From: Ignavibacteriota bacterium | GTDB lineage: Bacteria; Bacteroidota; Ignavibacteria; Ignavibacteriales; Melioribacteraceae | Assembly (NCBI GenBank): GCA_016713565.1 | Contig: JADJOX010000003.1 | Coordinates: 186,001-250,000, forward strand | Reading direction: 5' to 3' | DNA length: 64,000 bases | In this document: positions 25,574-34,399 of the stretch, in pieces | Position numbering within the stretch: position 1 is the stretch's first letter | How the letters are laid out: each line of letters opens with the position of its first letter | Program-made: the position numbers and the translations under genes | The notes under the pieces: generated by a model | What the model saw: the letters and a program-made list of their open reading frames with translations, nothing else | Told to the model about the DNA's origin: nothing | The model's database searches: none

Positions 25574-26764
25574 TCATTTTAATAATTCTATGCCTAAAAG
25601 TAAATATGTATTATTTACTAAGGCATGAACTAATGCCGCATAAAAAACATTTTTAGTTTTCAGATATGTAAAACCGTAGGACCAGCCGGCTATTGAGGCT
25701 AAAGCGACAAATACAATTGAACCGGCATGAAAATGTACAATTCCAAAAATAACGCTTGTAATTGCGAGAGCCGTATACGTTCCGATTTTATCTATTTTTT
25801 TCTTTTCTATTAAATATGCCGCAATGAAAATCGCGATAGTTGCTGAAGGAATAACCCAGCCGTAATTTCCTTTCATAAAGTAGCCAGTTAAAAGAGAAAG
25901 GATTAACAAAATTATCATCCCCCATTTCCAAAAGATTAACCATTTCTGTGATTGATAAATTCTTTTAGAAAGTAAATTTTGAAGAAGTCCTCTAAAAAAA
26001 AGTTCCTCAAAAATTGCGGTATGCAGAAAAACAATTAAAATTTTACCAAAAATACTTAATATAAAATTTATTGAAAAATCGTTATAACCGATAAATTTAA
26101 AAAATCCGAAATTGACCCCAATTAACAAAGCTGCGGCATAAAATAAAAGCCATGAAATAACCGCAATCTTTAAGAAACCCAAATTAAAAACGGGAAAGAA
26201 ACCAACATCATTTAATTTACGGACAATAGAAAAACTATATACACAAACAATTATAATTACGATTCTAAAAAGTGAATCAAATCCGCCGCCGTTAATGGGC
26301 ATATTTGTATTCGGTTCAAATTTAACTAGCGTGGTCGGAAGTAAAAACAAAGTGAAAGTAAAAAAATCAATCCAATCGATTTTATATAGATTATCATTTT
26401 TGGCGATAAATATTAAGGTAGGAAATAAAATAAAAAACGGGAATAAAAATGTTGTTCCTTTTAGTGGATTATCACCATTTAGCACAATGTAAGAATAATA
26501 AAAAATAATGACAGCAATAGGGAATATAATGGCTTTACGAATATTGAAATTTATTAATGCAGATAAATATTTTGCCACTTTTGGAGAACCAATAAGAAAA
26601 AAAACTAAATACGCGGAAACAAAATAAAATGAAGATATTAAAATATCAGTAGTCTCAGTTGAATTCCAAGTAAAAGATAGAAACACGAAGTATAGCGCAA
26701 ACGTAAGAATTACGCTTTGGTAAATTTCCTTTTTGATAGGACTAAATATTTCTGAAATATTCAA
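25574..26764 (-). CDS. CPBP family intramembrane metalloprotease (Rce1/CAAX-like)
   Basis: A 396-aa integral membrane protein with about ten helices and the CPBP (ABI) motifs: EELFFRGLLQNLL (catalytic Glu pair), FGIVHFHAGS and a C-terminal ALVHALVNNTYLL. The family includes CAAX prenyl proteases and bacterial bacteriocin-immunity-type proteins; here the substrate is unknown. The start appears to be TTG at 26764, since a stop lies a few codons upstream and no ATG precedes the first helix. It is the last gene of the operator-controlled block starting at 29814, 8 bp after the C45 fusion gene. Its presence in a sugar locus is unusual; possible roles are maturation of a neighbouring exported protein or of a peptide or lipid-linked substrate. 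Confidence 0.85.
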   Translation of the reverse strand: MNISEIFSPIKKEIYQSVILTFALYFVFLSFTWNSTETTDILISSFYFVSAYLVFFLIGSPKVAKYLSALINFNIRKAIIFPIAVIIFYYSYIVLNGDNPLKGTTFLFPFFILFPTLIFIAKNDNLYKIDWIDFFTFTLFLLPTTLVKFEPNTNMPINGGGFDSLFRIVIIIVCVYSFSIVRKLNDVGFFPVFNLGFLKIAVISWLLFYAAALLIGVNFGFFKFIGYNDFSINFILSIFGKILIVFLHTAIFEELFFRGLLQNLLSKRIYQSQKWLIFWKWGMIILLILSLLTGYFMKGNYGWVIPSATIAIFIAAYLIEKKKIDKIGTYTALAITSVIFGIVHFHAGSIVFVALASIAGWSYGFTYLKTKNVFYAALVHALVNNTYLLLGIELLK

Positions 26765-26772
26765 TGGAATAT

Positions 26773-28614
26773 TTAATTTAGTTGATTAAGCAATTCTTTA
26801 AAACTATAATATTCATAAGGTTCATTTGCCGCTGGTGTATTTACGCCGGCATTTGAAACCCAAAACTCCATAGTTTGCGGAGCAAATAATACATTGTGTA
26901 AATTACTTTTCATCGCAACAGGTCTATCCATTAAATGAATAGCGCTTTCCGAATCTATTTTGCCGAAATTTTCTTTTATTCTTGCTACTAAATCTTTATA
27001 ACGATTTCCTGCAGACATAATCACAGCGTCCTGAACAGGTTCTTCAAGCTGTTTATGGTAAGTATTCGGATTAATAATTTCAAATCTTTTAGGTGATGTA
27101 GCCAATCCTTTTGCATCGGGAATTTTACCGTCGGCAATAACATAATAATATTCACAAGTGCGCGGAGTATCTTCAAAAAGTTTTACAGCTTCTGATAAGG
27201 ACTTAGTACTTTCTAATCCGTCGCGCATTAAAAATGCCATCGGCATTCCATCCCATTCTCCTTCTCCTCTTCCTCCCATTTCTCCAAAACTAACTTGTTT
27301 ATCATTCATTCCGGTTACTGATCCAATAAATCCGGCATATCCAACATTTACAAATGAGTTGTAGCCTTTTGGCTGAATAATGAAAACTACAGCATTGAAT
27401 TGAAGTCCTATTTCTGTCATATAATCCAAAACCCTTCCATGGAAAAGTTTTCCATTTGAAGTTGAAGAATTAAAAACAGCAAATCCGGAACAATGAAATA
27501 ATTCAGGGAATACATTTGTTAAATGAATTTCGTCCAAACTAATTCCGGACGTTTCTGAAAGGCCAACCATTTCATCTTCATATCTTTGAGGAATAAACGG
27601 TTTCAGTCTTTTATATGCATCTCTAAAATCATCAATAAACCACGATCTTTTTTCATTAGTGTAAACCCAGCACATTGTGTATAGTGTTGCATCAACCATA
27701 TCTCTAATTTCATCTTTAAGAAGCGCTCCGTGAATTTGTCCTATTTCTTTATGTGAACCTTTAGCAAGTAAAACTCTGTTATTATCTTTGTAAATCAACT
27801 TACCTTTGCCAAACAATTTTTCCTTTCTGATAATTTTTGGAGCTTCGATTCTTGAAAGCAATAGCCCGCCGGTTCTTAAAGCTCCGCGGTATATAGCGGT
27901 ATTCAATTCCTCACGTTTAATTTTAATAACTTTTGTTTCTTTATTTTGAGGGAATAGTGAATTTACAATACTGTTGATTTCCTCAAAATGAATAACTGCT
28001 TTAGATTTGTCGTTTGTAAGAATTAGCGAAACATCGTTGCCGTTTTCTTTATTTAATAATAATTGAATTAGAGTTGAGTCAATTTTTGTGTTTACCGAAG
28101 AATATAATTTATCATTTTCATTTTTTTCATCAAATGAACAATTAAACAAAATCCATGAAGCCAATCCCAATTTTTTTACTGCGGAGGATTCAAGCAGTTC
28201 TTTGGACTGCGGATATTTCGCCAAGACGTCGCCGATAAGCTTAATTACGTCAAAATTCTTCTTGTCTTTGCCGCCGCCCGCAACAATAACATTTGAAGGT
28301 GACATAAATACTTTTGTTGAATCGTTGTCGCTCTTAATAATATAGTTATTTTGATTATAGAAAACATCTGCGTTAAAATAATTTTCTCCGGTGTGAGAAA
28401 TTTTGGCAATCAATGAATCTGATTTGTTGGATTTTGCGACTTCTATCGACACGAGAAAATTATAATTATCGCTTCCATTCTTTAGGTAGAAAGTTATATC
28501 GTTTAATAATGAATAAATTTTGTATGATGTGTGAATTCTGTTCCAATAAATTAAAACAGTCAATAACAAGACAAATAAAATACCAATCAATCCTTTTTTA
28601 ATTATGTTTTTCAT
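26773..28614 (-). CDS. Large C45-family Ntn-hydrolase with extra N-terminal domain, membrane-anchored
   Basis: A 613-aa protein whose C-terminal part (about 275-600) is a C45 acyltransferase/amidase domain: VLLAKGSHKEIGQIHGALL, GLSETSGISLDEIHLTNVFP, the self-cleavage site FHCSGFAVFN with Cys375, LFHGRVLDYMTEIGLQ and GYAGFIGSVTGMNDKQVSFGEMGG. The first about 270 residues begin with a membrane segment (GLIGILFVLLLTVLIYW) and form a domain I do not recognise (beta-rich, with LASWILFNCSFDE). It shares only the catalytic core with the 377-aa C45 protein at 16924. It lies 23 bp after SemiSWEET and 8 bp before the CPBP protease gene. Hydrolysis of an amide (N-acyl sugar or peptide) in the periplasm is the likely chemistry. 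Confidence 0.85.
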   Translation of the reverse strand: MKNIIKKGLIGILFVLLLTVLIYWNRIHTSYKIYSLLNDITFYLKNGSDNYNFLVSIEVAKSNKSDSLIAKISHTGENYFNADVFYNQNNYIIKSDNDSTKVFMSPSNVIVAGGGKDKKNFDVIKLIGDVLAKYPQSKELLESSAVKKLGLASWILFNCSFDEKNENDKLYSSVNTKIDSTLIQLLLNKENGNDVSLILTNDKSKAVIHFEEINSIVNSLFPQNKETKVIKIKREELNTAIYRGALRTGGLLLSRIEAPKIIRKEKLFGKGKLIYKDNNRVLLAKGSHKEIGQIHGALLKDEIRDMVDATLYTMCWVYTNEKRSWFIDDFRDAYKRLKPFIPQRYEDEMVGLSETSGISLDEIHLTNVFPELFHCSGFAVFNSSTSNGKLFHGRVLDYMTEIGLQFNAVVFIIQPKGYNSFVNVGYAGFIGSVTGMNDKQVSFGEMGGRGEGEWDGMPMAFLMRDGLESTKSLSEAVKLFEDTPRTCEYYYVIADGKIPDAKGLATSPKRFEIINPNTYHKQLEEPVQDAVIMSAGNRYKDLVARIKENFGKIDSESAIHLMDRPVAMKSNLHNVLFAPQTMEFWVSNAGVNTPAANEPYEYYSFKELLNQLN

Positions 28615-28637
28615 TTCATAACTCCAATGAAATTTAA

Positions 28638-28892
28638 TTAACCGAACTTTAATTTATAAATTAAAATTATTAGTCCCAAAGGAAGCACAAAAACTTGAGA
28701 CAAAATAATTGCCGCATCATTTGTTAAAATGCCGTAAGTCATCCACAAAAAATTATTTACGGAAATTAAAATAAAAGTAGGAAGTGAAAGAGCTTTTGTA
28801 TCTTTTGTCCTAATGGTTTGTATTGCTTGAGGAATAAAAATTAGTGAGCCAACAGCAGCCGCAAAATATCCAATAATTTCAGGAATGCTCAT
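28638..28892 (-). CDS. SemiSWEET sugar transporter
   Basis: An 84-aa protein with three membrane helices and the PQ motif of the SemiSWEET/MtN3 family (AVGSLIFIPQAIQTIRTKDTKALSLPTFILIS). Two subunits form a sugar uniporter in the inner membrane. It lies between the DUF3078 gene and the C45 fusion gene, in the block controlled by the operator at 29833. It is the only protein in the window that I can confidently call a sugar carrier of the inner membrane, so it is a good candidate for importing the monosaccharide released by the periplasmic enzymes. Facilitated diffusion would require phosphorylation inside, which the PfkB kinase just upstream at 29910 could provide. Confidence 0.93.
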   Translation of the reverse strand: MSIPEIIGYFAAAVGSLIFIPQAIQTIRTKDTKALSLPTFILISVNNFLWMTYGILTNDAAIILSQVFVLPLGLIILIYKLKFG

Positions 28893-28953
28893 ATTTTATC
28901 CCAATAAAGCGGTTGAATTAAATAATTTCGAAAAAAAATAGAATTGATTTGTT

Positions 28954-29814
28954 TTAAATAAAATTATAAACAATACCCATTTGCCAAGATTCTTTCATCT
29001 GAGCAATTACGGATTCCGATTTTTTAAATATAAAATTATAAGTAAAACTTACGTTAAGCCAGCTATTCACTTTTGCAACCATACTATTGTCCCATCGAAC
29101 ATCCCACACATCAATTTCTTCAAATCTAGTAAACAAAATTAGATTTGATTCGGCAAAAATATTATCGTCCAATTTAATTTTTGCGTTTGTCACACTTTCA
29201 AAACCGGTTTCAAATTTATAAGTCTCCTCTTTATCAGAAGTTGAAACGTCATTGGTATATTTTGTATATCTGTCCGCAGTTGTATGTTGAAGCGCAATAC
29301 CAAGTCTTGTTTGAAGCGCCGAAAGCTTGTCATAAGTAAACCCAACGCTTTGCGTTATAATTGCGGGATCAAAAAAATCAGCTACTTTTACAGGTTTGGG
29401 ACCTGAATAATCAAAGCCAGTTGTTAACTGTGTTCTTATTGAATTACTGAAAAACGGATCGACTTTCCAGCTTGCATGATAGGAAAGTACTTGATCCAAA
29501 TAAAATTCATTTTCGTTGGTTCTGTAATCTTTTCCGTCAAACTTTGTTCTGCCGTATAACGAACGAAACTTTGTCTTAAACCCTATATCATCATCATCAA
29601 ACTTAAAATTAAAATCGTAATTTAAAGTCCACGTTAATGAATTTTCTCCGCCTTTTGTCCAATTGCTGAAAGCAACTTGACTAAAATTTAATCCACCAAC
29701 CATAGTTGTTGACCATCTGCTGTCAACTGTGTCTTTAATTTGCGCTTGAATTTCTAAAAAGGCAGAAAGGAAAAACACAATTATAATGAGAAAAATTTTG
29801 TTCAACTTCATCAT
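28954..29814 (-). CDS. DUF3078 family outer-membrane beta-barrel protein
   Basis: A 286-aa protein with a signal peptide (IFLIIIVFFLSAFLEIQAQ) and a pattern of alternating aromatic/hydrophobic strands ending in a terminal beta-strand (WQMGIVYNFI). The opening STTMVGGLNFSQVAFSNWTKGGENSLTWTL is the characteristic start of the DUF3078 family of FCB outer-membrane proteins, function unknown. It heads the block SemiSWEET, C45 fusion, CPBP protease. The operator at 29833 lies only 19 bp before its ATG, so it is the immediate target of the regulator. A porin-like role for a degradation product is possible but unproven. Confidence 0.8.
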   Translation of the reverse strand: MMKLNKIFLIIIVFFLSAFLEIQAQIKDTVDSRWSTTMVGGLNFSQVAFSNWTKGGENSLTWTLNYDFNFKFDDDDIGFKTKFRSLYGRTKFDGKDYRTNENEFYLDQVLSYHASWKVDPFFSNSIRTQLTTGFDYSGPKPVKVADFFDPAIITQSVGFTYDKLSALQTRLGIALQHTTADRYTKYTNDVSTSDKEETYKFETGFESVTNAKIKLDDNIFAESNLILFTRFEEIDVWDVRWDNSMVAKVNSWLNVSFTYNFIFKKSESVIAQMKESWQMGIVYNFI

Positions 29815-29832
29815 AAAATTTGCATAAATTTT

Positions 29833-29844
29833 GCAATCGATTGT
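29833..29844. promoter_or_regulatory. LacI-family-like operator, copy 3
   Basis: GCAATCGATTGT, the most symmetrical of the four copies (only its end bases break the palindrome), 19 bp upstream of the DUF3078 ATG. A perfect TAnnTTTG -7 element (TATCTTTG on the minus strand, 29855-29862) lies 10 bp upstream of it. Confidence 0.85.
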
Positions 29845-29854
29845 TTAGCTAAAC

Positions 29855-29885
29855 CAAAGATAAACAATGATTTGTATAATGTCAA
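29855..29885 (-). promoter_or_regulatory. Promoter of the DUF3078-SemiSWEET-C45-CPBP block
   Basis: On the minus strand, TTGACA (29880-29885) is followed after 17 bases by TATCTTTG (29855-29862). This matches both a sigma-70 -35 box and the Bacteroidetes -7 element. The operator lies directly downstream, overlapping or just past the predicted transcription start. Confidence 0.65.
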
Positions 29886-29909
29886 TTAAACTACCTTAAT
29901 AAGAAGTTT

Positions 29910-30926
29910 TTAACCGATTTTGACTAATAGATCCAAAATTTCATCAGCTGAAGCGGTTCCGGTTTGAAATAATTTTTGAACCGTCACAGCGGCGGCTACA
30001 TTAGCCAATTCTAATGTTTCCTGTAAACTGCATTTGCATCCCAAAGCGCAGGCTATTGCCGAAAAAACCGTATCCCCGGCGCCGACAATATCCAATTCGC
30101 CTTGCAATTTAATACCAAAAGTCTCACAGAAGCCATTTTTATCAGTACCGATTATTCCATTTTCTCCCCTGGTAATAAAAACAGGCTTTTGAGTTTTACT
30201 AAACAATTCATCGGCAATATGCATTAAATCGCCAACCTGCAAATCTCGCTTATCAAGATATTCATTGGAAGATAAATATGCGGCTTCTTTGTTGTTTAAT
30301 TTATAACTCACATTATTAAATTTGGATGCAAAATGTCTTGAATCCAAAAGAAAAATCTTATCGGGATTTTCTTCAATTATTTTATTTAATCCATCAATAA
30401 ATTTTTGATTTGTAATACTACCGGGAACCTGTTGGTTTATCATAAAAATATCTAAATCTTTAATTGAGCTTTTTATATTTTCCAAAATTAAATTATCTGA
30501 TTCTTCCGTACGAACATTATAAGTTCCAAAGTCAATTCTCGGCTGCTCTTTTCCGTTTAAAATTCTTTTTGAAAAAGTATACGACTCAAAATTCTCTTTT
30601 TGAATTATCATTCCGTTCGTATTAGCATTAATACTTTTTAATTGAAAAATCATTTCTTTGCCAAAAACATCCGTCCCATAAATTCCAAAAACTTTTAGCT
30701 CTTTAGGTTTCAGCGCAGAAATATTCGCGGCAACATTTGAAGCTCCGCCGAGGGTATAATATTGTTTTTTTACGGACTCTGCTTGAAGTCCGGTTTCCAA
30801 AGAGATTTCTGAACCTCGCGGATCCAAAACCCAATATGCGTCAAGACAAAAATCGCCGTATAATCCTATTTTTGTCTCATTTATTTGCTTAAAAATTTCT
30901 TTAAATCTATCAATTGTTGTTATCAT
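29910..30926 (-). CDS. PfkB family carbohydrate kinase (RfaE/HldE-like branch)
   Basis: A 338-aa cytoplasmic sugar kinase, with no signal peptide. Motifs are GLYGDFCLDAYWVLDPRG at the N-terminus, LGGASNVAANISAL (family signature 1) and GELDIVGAGDTVFSA (signature 2 with catalytic Asp in GAGD, about residue 278). The first motif is closest to the heptose kinase domain of RfaE/HldE, but the cytidylyltransferase half is absent and the context is sugar catabolism. It is the last gene of the long block from 50358, 24 bp after the aldose epimerase gene, and is followed by the next operator. It probably phosphorylates the imported sugar; its identity is unknown. Confidence 0.9.
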   Translation of the reverse strand: MITTIDRFKEIFKQINETKIGLYGDFCLDAYWVLDPRGSEISLETGLQAESVKKQYYTLGGASNVAANISALKPKELKVFGIYGTDVFGKEMIFQLKSINANTNGMIIQKENFESYTFSKRILNGKEQPRIDFGTYNVRTEESDNLILENIKSSIKDLDIFMINQQVPGSITNQKFIDGLNKIIEENPDKIFLLDSRHFASKFNNVSYKLNNKEAAYLSSNEYLDKRDLQVGDLMHIADELFSKTQKPVFITRGENGIIGTDKNGFCETFGIKLQGELDIVGAGDTVFSAIACALGCKCSLQETLELANVAAAVTVQKLFQTGTASADEILDLLVKIG

Positions 30927-30950
30927 TTTTCTTTCCGGTTTTTTCAGAAA

Positions 30951-32012
30951 TTATTTATTCAATTTAAATTTGTAAACGGTTTTAGAGTTAAAAATTTCAT
31001 TTGGATTTAAGATTGTACTTGGAAATTCAATATTATTTGGAGAATCGGGATAATGTTCGGTTTCCAAACAAACACCGGTTCTAGGTAAATATGCGATATT
31101 GTTTTTTCCTATAAATTTTTCAGTTAAATGATTTCCCGTATATAATTGAACAGCCGGTTCAGTTGTAAACATTTCGACAATTCGCCCACTTTTATTATCA
31201 ACTAAAATAGCATTTAATTTTAAATTTCCATTAAAATTATCAAAAATAAAACAATGATCGTAACCAAATCCATTTTTTAATTGTTCATGATCCAAATTTA
31301 TTCTTGAACCGATTTTGGTTAGTTTGGTAAAATCAAATGGAGTTCCGCTTACTTGATCAATTTTTCCTTTTGGAATCGCTAAAGTATCGATTGGCAAATA
31401 GTTCCCGGAGTTTATCCATAATTCATGATCCAGAATTGTATTTGTACAATCACCCGTTAAATTAAAATAAGTATGGTTCGTTAAATTTAGATGAGTCTTT
31501 TTATCTGTTTCAGCTTGATATTCAATTACCAATTCGTTTTCATTATTCAACGTGTATTTCAATATTGTTATTAAATTTCCTGGATAACCTTCTTCGCCAT
31601 CCTTGCTTAAGTATTTTAATTTAATCGCACAATGATCATCGCTAATTATTTCTTCAGCTTCCCAAACTACTTTATCAAAACCTATACTGCCTCCGTGCAA
31701 ATGATTCTTTCCTTCATTTGGAGTGACGTTGTATTTTATTCCGTCAATTTCAAAACTTGAATTTGAAATTCTATTTGCGTATCGGCCGCAAATGCTCCCA
31801 AAATAAGGAGTATGTTTTACATACTCATCCATTTCATCATATCCAAGAACAACGTCTTCAATTCTTCCGTTTTTATCGGGAACAAGAACCGACTGAATTA
31901 TTCCTCCGTAATTTGAGATTTTTACTGACATTCCATTAGTATTTACCAGCGAAAATAAATAAACCGTTTCCGAGTTTTTTGTTTTTCCCCAAATTGTTTT
32001 TTCAATATTCAT
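30951..32012 (-). CDS. galM: Aldose 1-epimerase (mutarotase)
   Basis: A 353-aa GalM family protein that interconverts alpha and beta anomers of free aldoses. Family features are NYGGIIQSVLVPDKNG, YFGSICGRYANRISN, the catalytic His in LNLTNHTYFNLTG (about residue 180), GYDHCFIF and the catalytic Glu in GVCLETEHYPDSPN near the end. No signal peptide is seen, so it acts in the cytoplasm. It lies between the sialidase pair and the PfkB kinase gene, consistent with preparing a free sugar for phosphorylation. Confidence 0.95.
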   Translation of the reverse strand: MNIEKTIWGKTKNSETVYLFSLVNTNGMSVKISNYGGIIQSVLVPDKNGRIEDVVLGYDEMDEYVKHTPYFGSICGRYANRISNSSFEIDGIKYNVTPNEGKNHLHGGSIGFDKVVWEAEEIISDDHCAIKLKYLSKDGEEGYPGNLITILKYTLNNENELVIEYQAETDKKTHLNLTNHTYFNLTGDCTNTILDHELWINSGNYLPIDTLAIPKGKIDQVSGTPFDFTKLTKIGSRINLDHEQLKNGFGYDHCFIFDNFNGNLKLNAILVDNKSGRIVEMFTTEPAVQLYTGNHLTEKFIGKNNIAYLPRTGVCLETEHYPDSPNNIEFPSTILNPNEIFNSKTVYKFKLNK

Positions 32013-32035
32013 AATCTTTCCGCAATTTTAATTTA

Positions 32036-33202
32036 TTATTCTTTGATCCAATTTTCCATAAAAGTTACATGCTTAATTGATTTTTCATTTTCTGAATTAC
32101 TAAATGAATAGGTCAATTGAATTTTACCGTTCTTTGCTTGTATTACAGAAGGATAAGAAAATGAGCCTTTCTCCTTTTCTGTTTTTTCCAAATTTCTTTT
32201 CCATTTCCAGCTTTTTCCTTCATCATCAGAAAGCGCCGCGCATAAACTATATCTTCCGTCATCAACATCATTATAAATTAGGAGCCAATTGCCGCTGTGT
32301 AATTTTATAATTTCTATACTTGCTCCGGGATTTGGTATATCCGATTTTTTTGCGAATGTCCATGAATATCCTTCATCATTAGAATGACTAATAAAAATTT
32401 TCCCCGGCGAATCACCGTCATCACGCATATATGCATCAATTGTTCCGTCATTTTTAACAATCAAACTTGGCTGATTCAATCCTCTTCCAACAATCGGTAA
32501 ACCGCAATTCCAAGTATTTCCATCATCTTCGGATATTGCGATAAGTCCAAAATTAAATCCATCCGAATATAACGGTAATAATATTTTACCATTTTTTAAA
32601 ATTATCGGATGAGTTCTTGTCATCCAGCCCGTTTCTCTTTTCACAGGATCTTTTGCGGCTTCGATTAGCAGTTCCTCGTAAGGCAAAGCATATTCAGCCC
32701 AAGCCAATTCATCATTCGTATTTTCTTTAAATTGTTTATCTACAGTTACTTCAAATTCTTTTCCGGGTTTCATCAAAATTATATCTTGCCATTGCCAGTT
32801 TGGAGCTAAATCGTTTTCATAATCTTTTGTTGTTCTAACTTTAAGAACAGATGTTTCCCATCGATTGGCTCTCACAACAACCCAAATTAAAAACAGTTTA
32901 TTTTCATTATTTAAAAATAAAATTGGATTGCAGTCGGGTTGTCCCGGAGAATCTGCCATTAAAAATGGTTTGCTCCAATTCACTTCGCCTTTTTTTAATC
33001 TTGATCCTTTTATTACCACGTCATTAGCCGTTCGTTCACCGCTGCCTTCAAACCAGCAAGTAAGAAAATCTCCATTCGGCAATTCAACAATACTGCTAGA
33101 ATGAACATGTTCTTCCTGAAGCGGAAATATTAAATTTTCTTCAATTTTTGTTTGACTAAACAAAACACCGGAAATAAAAAGTACTAAAATTATTTTTTTC
33201 AT
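32036..33202 (-). CDS. Sialidase-like BNR/Asp-box protein, tandem copy A
   Basis: A 388-aa secreted six-bladed propeller of the sialidase superfamily (signal peptide KKIILVLFISGVLFSQ). Asp-box repeats SEDDGNTWNCG, SNDEGYSWTFA and SDDEGKSWKWK are visible, along with conserved loops HVHSSSIVELPNGDFLTCWF, SGERTANDVVIKGSRL and PFLMADSPGQPDCNP. It is clearly homologous along its length to the next upstream gene (33222-34388), so the two arose by tandem duplication. The substrate may be sialic acid or another 2-keto or deoxy sugar; many members of this subfamily in environmental bacteria are uncharacterised. It is followed at 23 bp by galM. Confidence 0.88.
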   Translation of the reverse strand: MKKIILVLFISGVLFSQTKIEENLIFPLQEEHVHSSSIVELPNGDFLTCWFEGSGERTANDVVIKGSRLKKGEVNWSKPFLMADSPGQPDCNPILFLNNENKLFLIWVVVRANRWETSVLKVRTTKDYENDLAPNWQWQDIILMKPGKEFEVTVDKQFKENTNDELAWAEYALPYEELLIEAAKDPVKRETGWMTRTHPIILKNGKILLPLYSDGFNFGLIAISEDDGNTWNCGLPIVGRGLNQPSLIVKNDGTIDAYMRDDGDSPGKIFISHSNDEGYSWTFAKKSDIPNPGASIEIIKLHSGNWLLIYNDVDDGRYSLCAALSDDEGKSWKWKRNLEKTEKEKGSFSYPSVIQAKNGKIQLTYSFSNSENEKSIKHVTFMENWIKE

Positions 33203-33221
33203 TAAAAACTCTTTATTAAAA

Positions 33222-34388
33222 TTAATTCAAAATCCAATCTACATCAAATGCTGCATGCTTAATTGAGTTTTGTTGGTTCCCTAAATGATACGAATATGTT
33301 GCATGAATTTTTCCATCTTTTGTCTGAATTACGGAAGGATATGAGTAACCTCCTTTATCCGAATGTTCAAGATGTTTTTTCCATTTCCAAGTTTTTCCTT
33401 CATCATCGGAAATTGAAACCGCCAAACTATATCTTCCATCTTCAACATCATTATAAACTAATAACCAATTGCCATTTTTTAATTTTAATACTTCAATACT
33501 TGCGCCGGGATTTAAAATTTCAGAGTCTTCTGCAAATGTCCAGTTTTCTCCATTATCGAATGATTCTGACATCATTATTCTGCCAGGTTCATCTCCGCTA
33601 TCGCGCATAAATGCCGAAATTGTGCCGTCTTCTTTTTGAATAAGACTTGGTTGAATATTTCCTTTCCCCACAATTGGCAAACCGCAATTCCAATTACTTC
33701 CATCATCATCAGAAATAGCACATATTGAAAAATTAAATCCATCAGAATATAATGGGAGTAAAATTCTTCCGTTACCCAAAATTAATGGATGAATTCTAGT
33801 CATCCATCCGGTTTCCCGTTTTTTTGGATCTTTTGAAGCTTCATAAATCATTGTTTCGTAAATTGGAGCGAACCCAGACCAAGCAAATTCTTTATGCGTA
33901 TTTTCCTTGAATTTTGTTTCAATCTCATCAACAAATTCATTACCAGGTTTAATAATAATAATATCTTGCCAATTCCAAATTGGAGCACCAACATTTTTGT
34001 AATCTATTGATGTCCGATATTTTAAAATGGAAGTTTCCCATTTATTAGATTGAACGACAATCCATGCTAAAAATAATTTGTTATTTTTATTAAGAAACAA
34101 AACAGGATTACAATCCGGCTGATTTGGAGTATCTGCCATTAAAAATGGTTTGCTCCAATTTTTTTCACCCTTAACTAATCTTGAGCCCATAATTGAGACG
34201 TCATTTGCGCTGCGTTCTCCGCTGCCTTGAAACCAGCAACTAAGCAAATCACCGTTCGGCAATTCAACAATACTGCTTCCATGAACGTGCTGACCTTGTA
34301 ATGGAAATATAATATCCGCTTGGTAATCCTGCGCTGAAATAACTGATATTAAGGTAAAATAAATTAAAGCTTGATAAACAAATTTCAT
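33222..34388 (-). CDS. Sialidase-like BNR/Asp-box protein, tandem copy B
   Basis: A 388-aa secreted propeller, the same length as copy A and with nearly the same blade sequence: HVHGSSIVELPNGDLLSCWF, SGERSANDVSIMGSRL, then Asp boxes SDDDGSNWNCG, SFDNGENWTFA and SDDEGKTWKWK. I judge identity with copy A to be well above half over most of the alignment. The signal peptide is IYFTLISVISAQ. The gene lies 11 bp after the GH38/57-like gene and 19 bp before copy A. Retention of both copies suggests different linkage or substrate preference, or dosage. Confidence 0.88.
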   Translation of the reverse strand: MKFVYQALIYFTLISVISAQDYQADIIFPLQGQHVHGSSIVELPNGDLLSCWFQGSGERSANDVSIMGSRLVKGEKNWSKPFLMADTPNQPDCNPVLFLNKNNKLFLAWIVVQSNKWETSILKYRTSIDYKNVGAPIWNWQDIIIIKPGNEFVDEIETKFKENTHKEFAWSGFAPIYETMIYEASKDPKKRETGWMTRIHPLILGNGRILLPLYSDGFNFSICAISDDDGSNWNCGLPIVGKGNIQPSLIQKEDGTISAFMRDSGDEPGRIMMSESFDNGENWTFAEDSEILNPGASIEVLKLKNGNWLLVYNDVEDGRYSLAVSISDDEGKTWKWKKHLEHSDKGGYSYPSVIQTKDGKIHATYSYHLGNQQNSIKHAAFDVDWILN

Positions 34389-34399
34389 TCTAATTCCTT

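Noticed and set aside
32036..34388. A sialic-acid utilisation locus
   Set aside because: No nanA, nanE, nanK or sialic acid transporter is present, and the sialidase-like family includes many proteins acting on other sugars.
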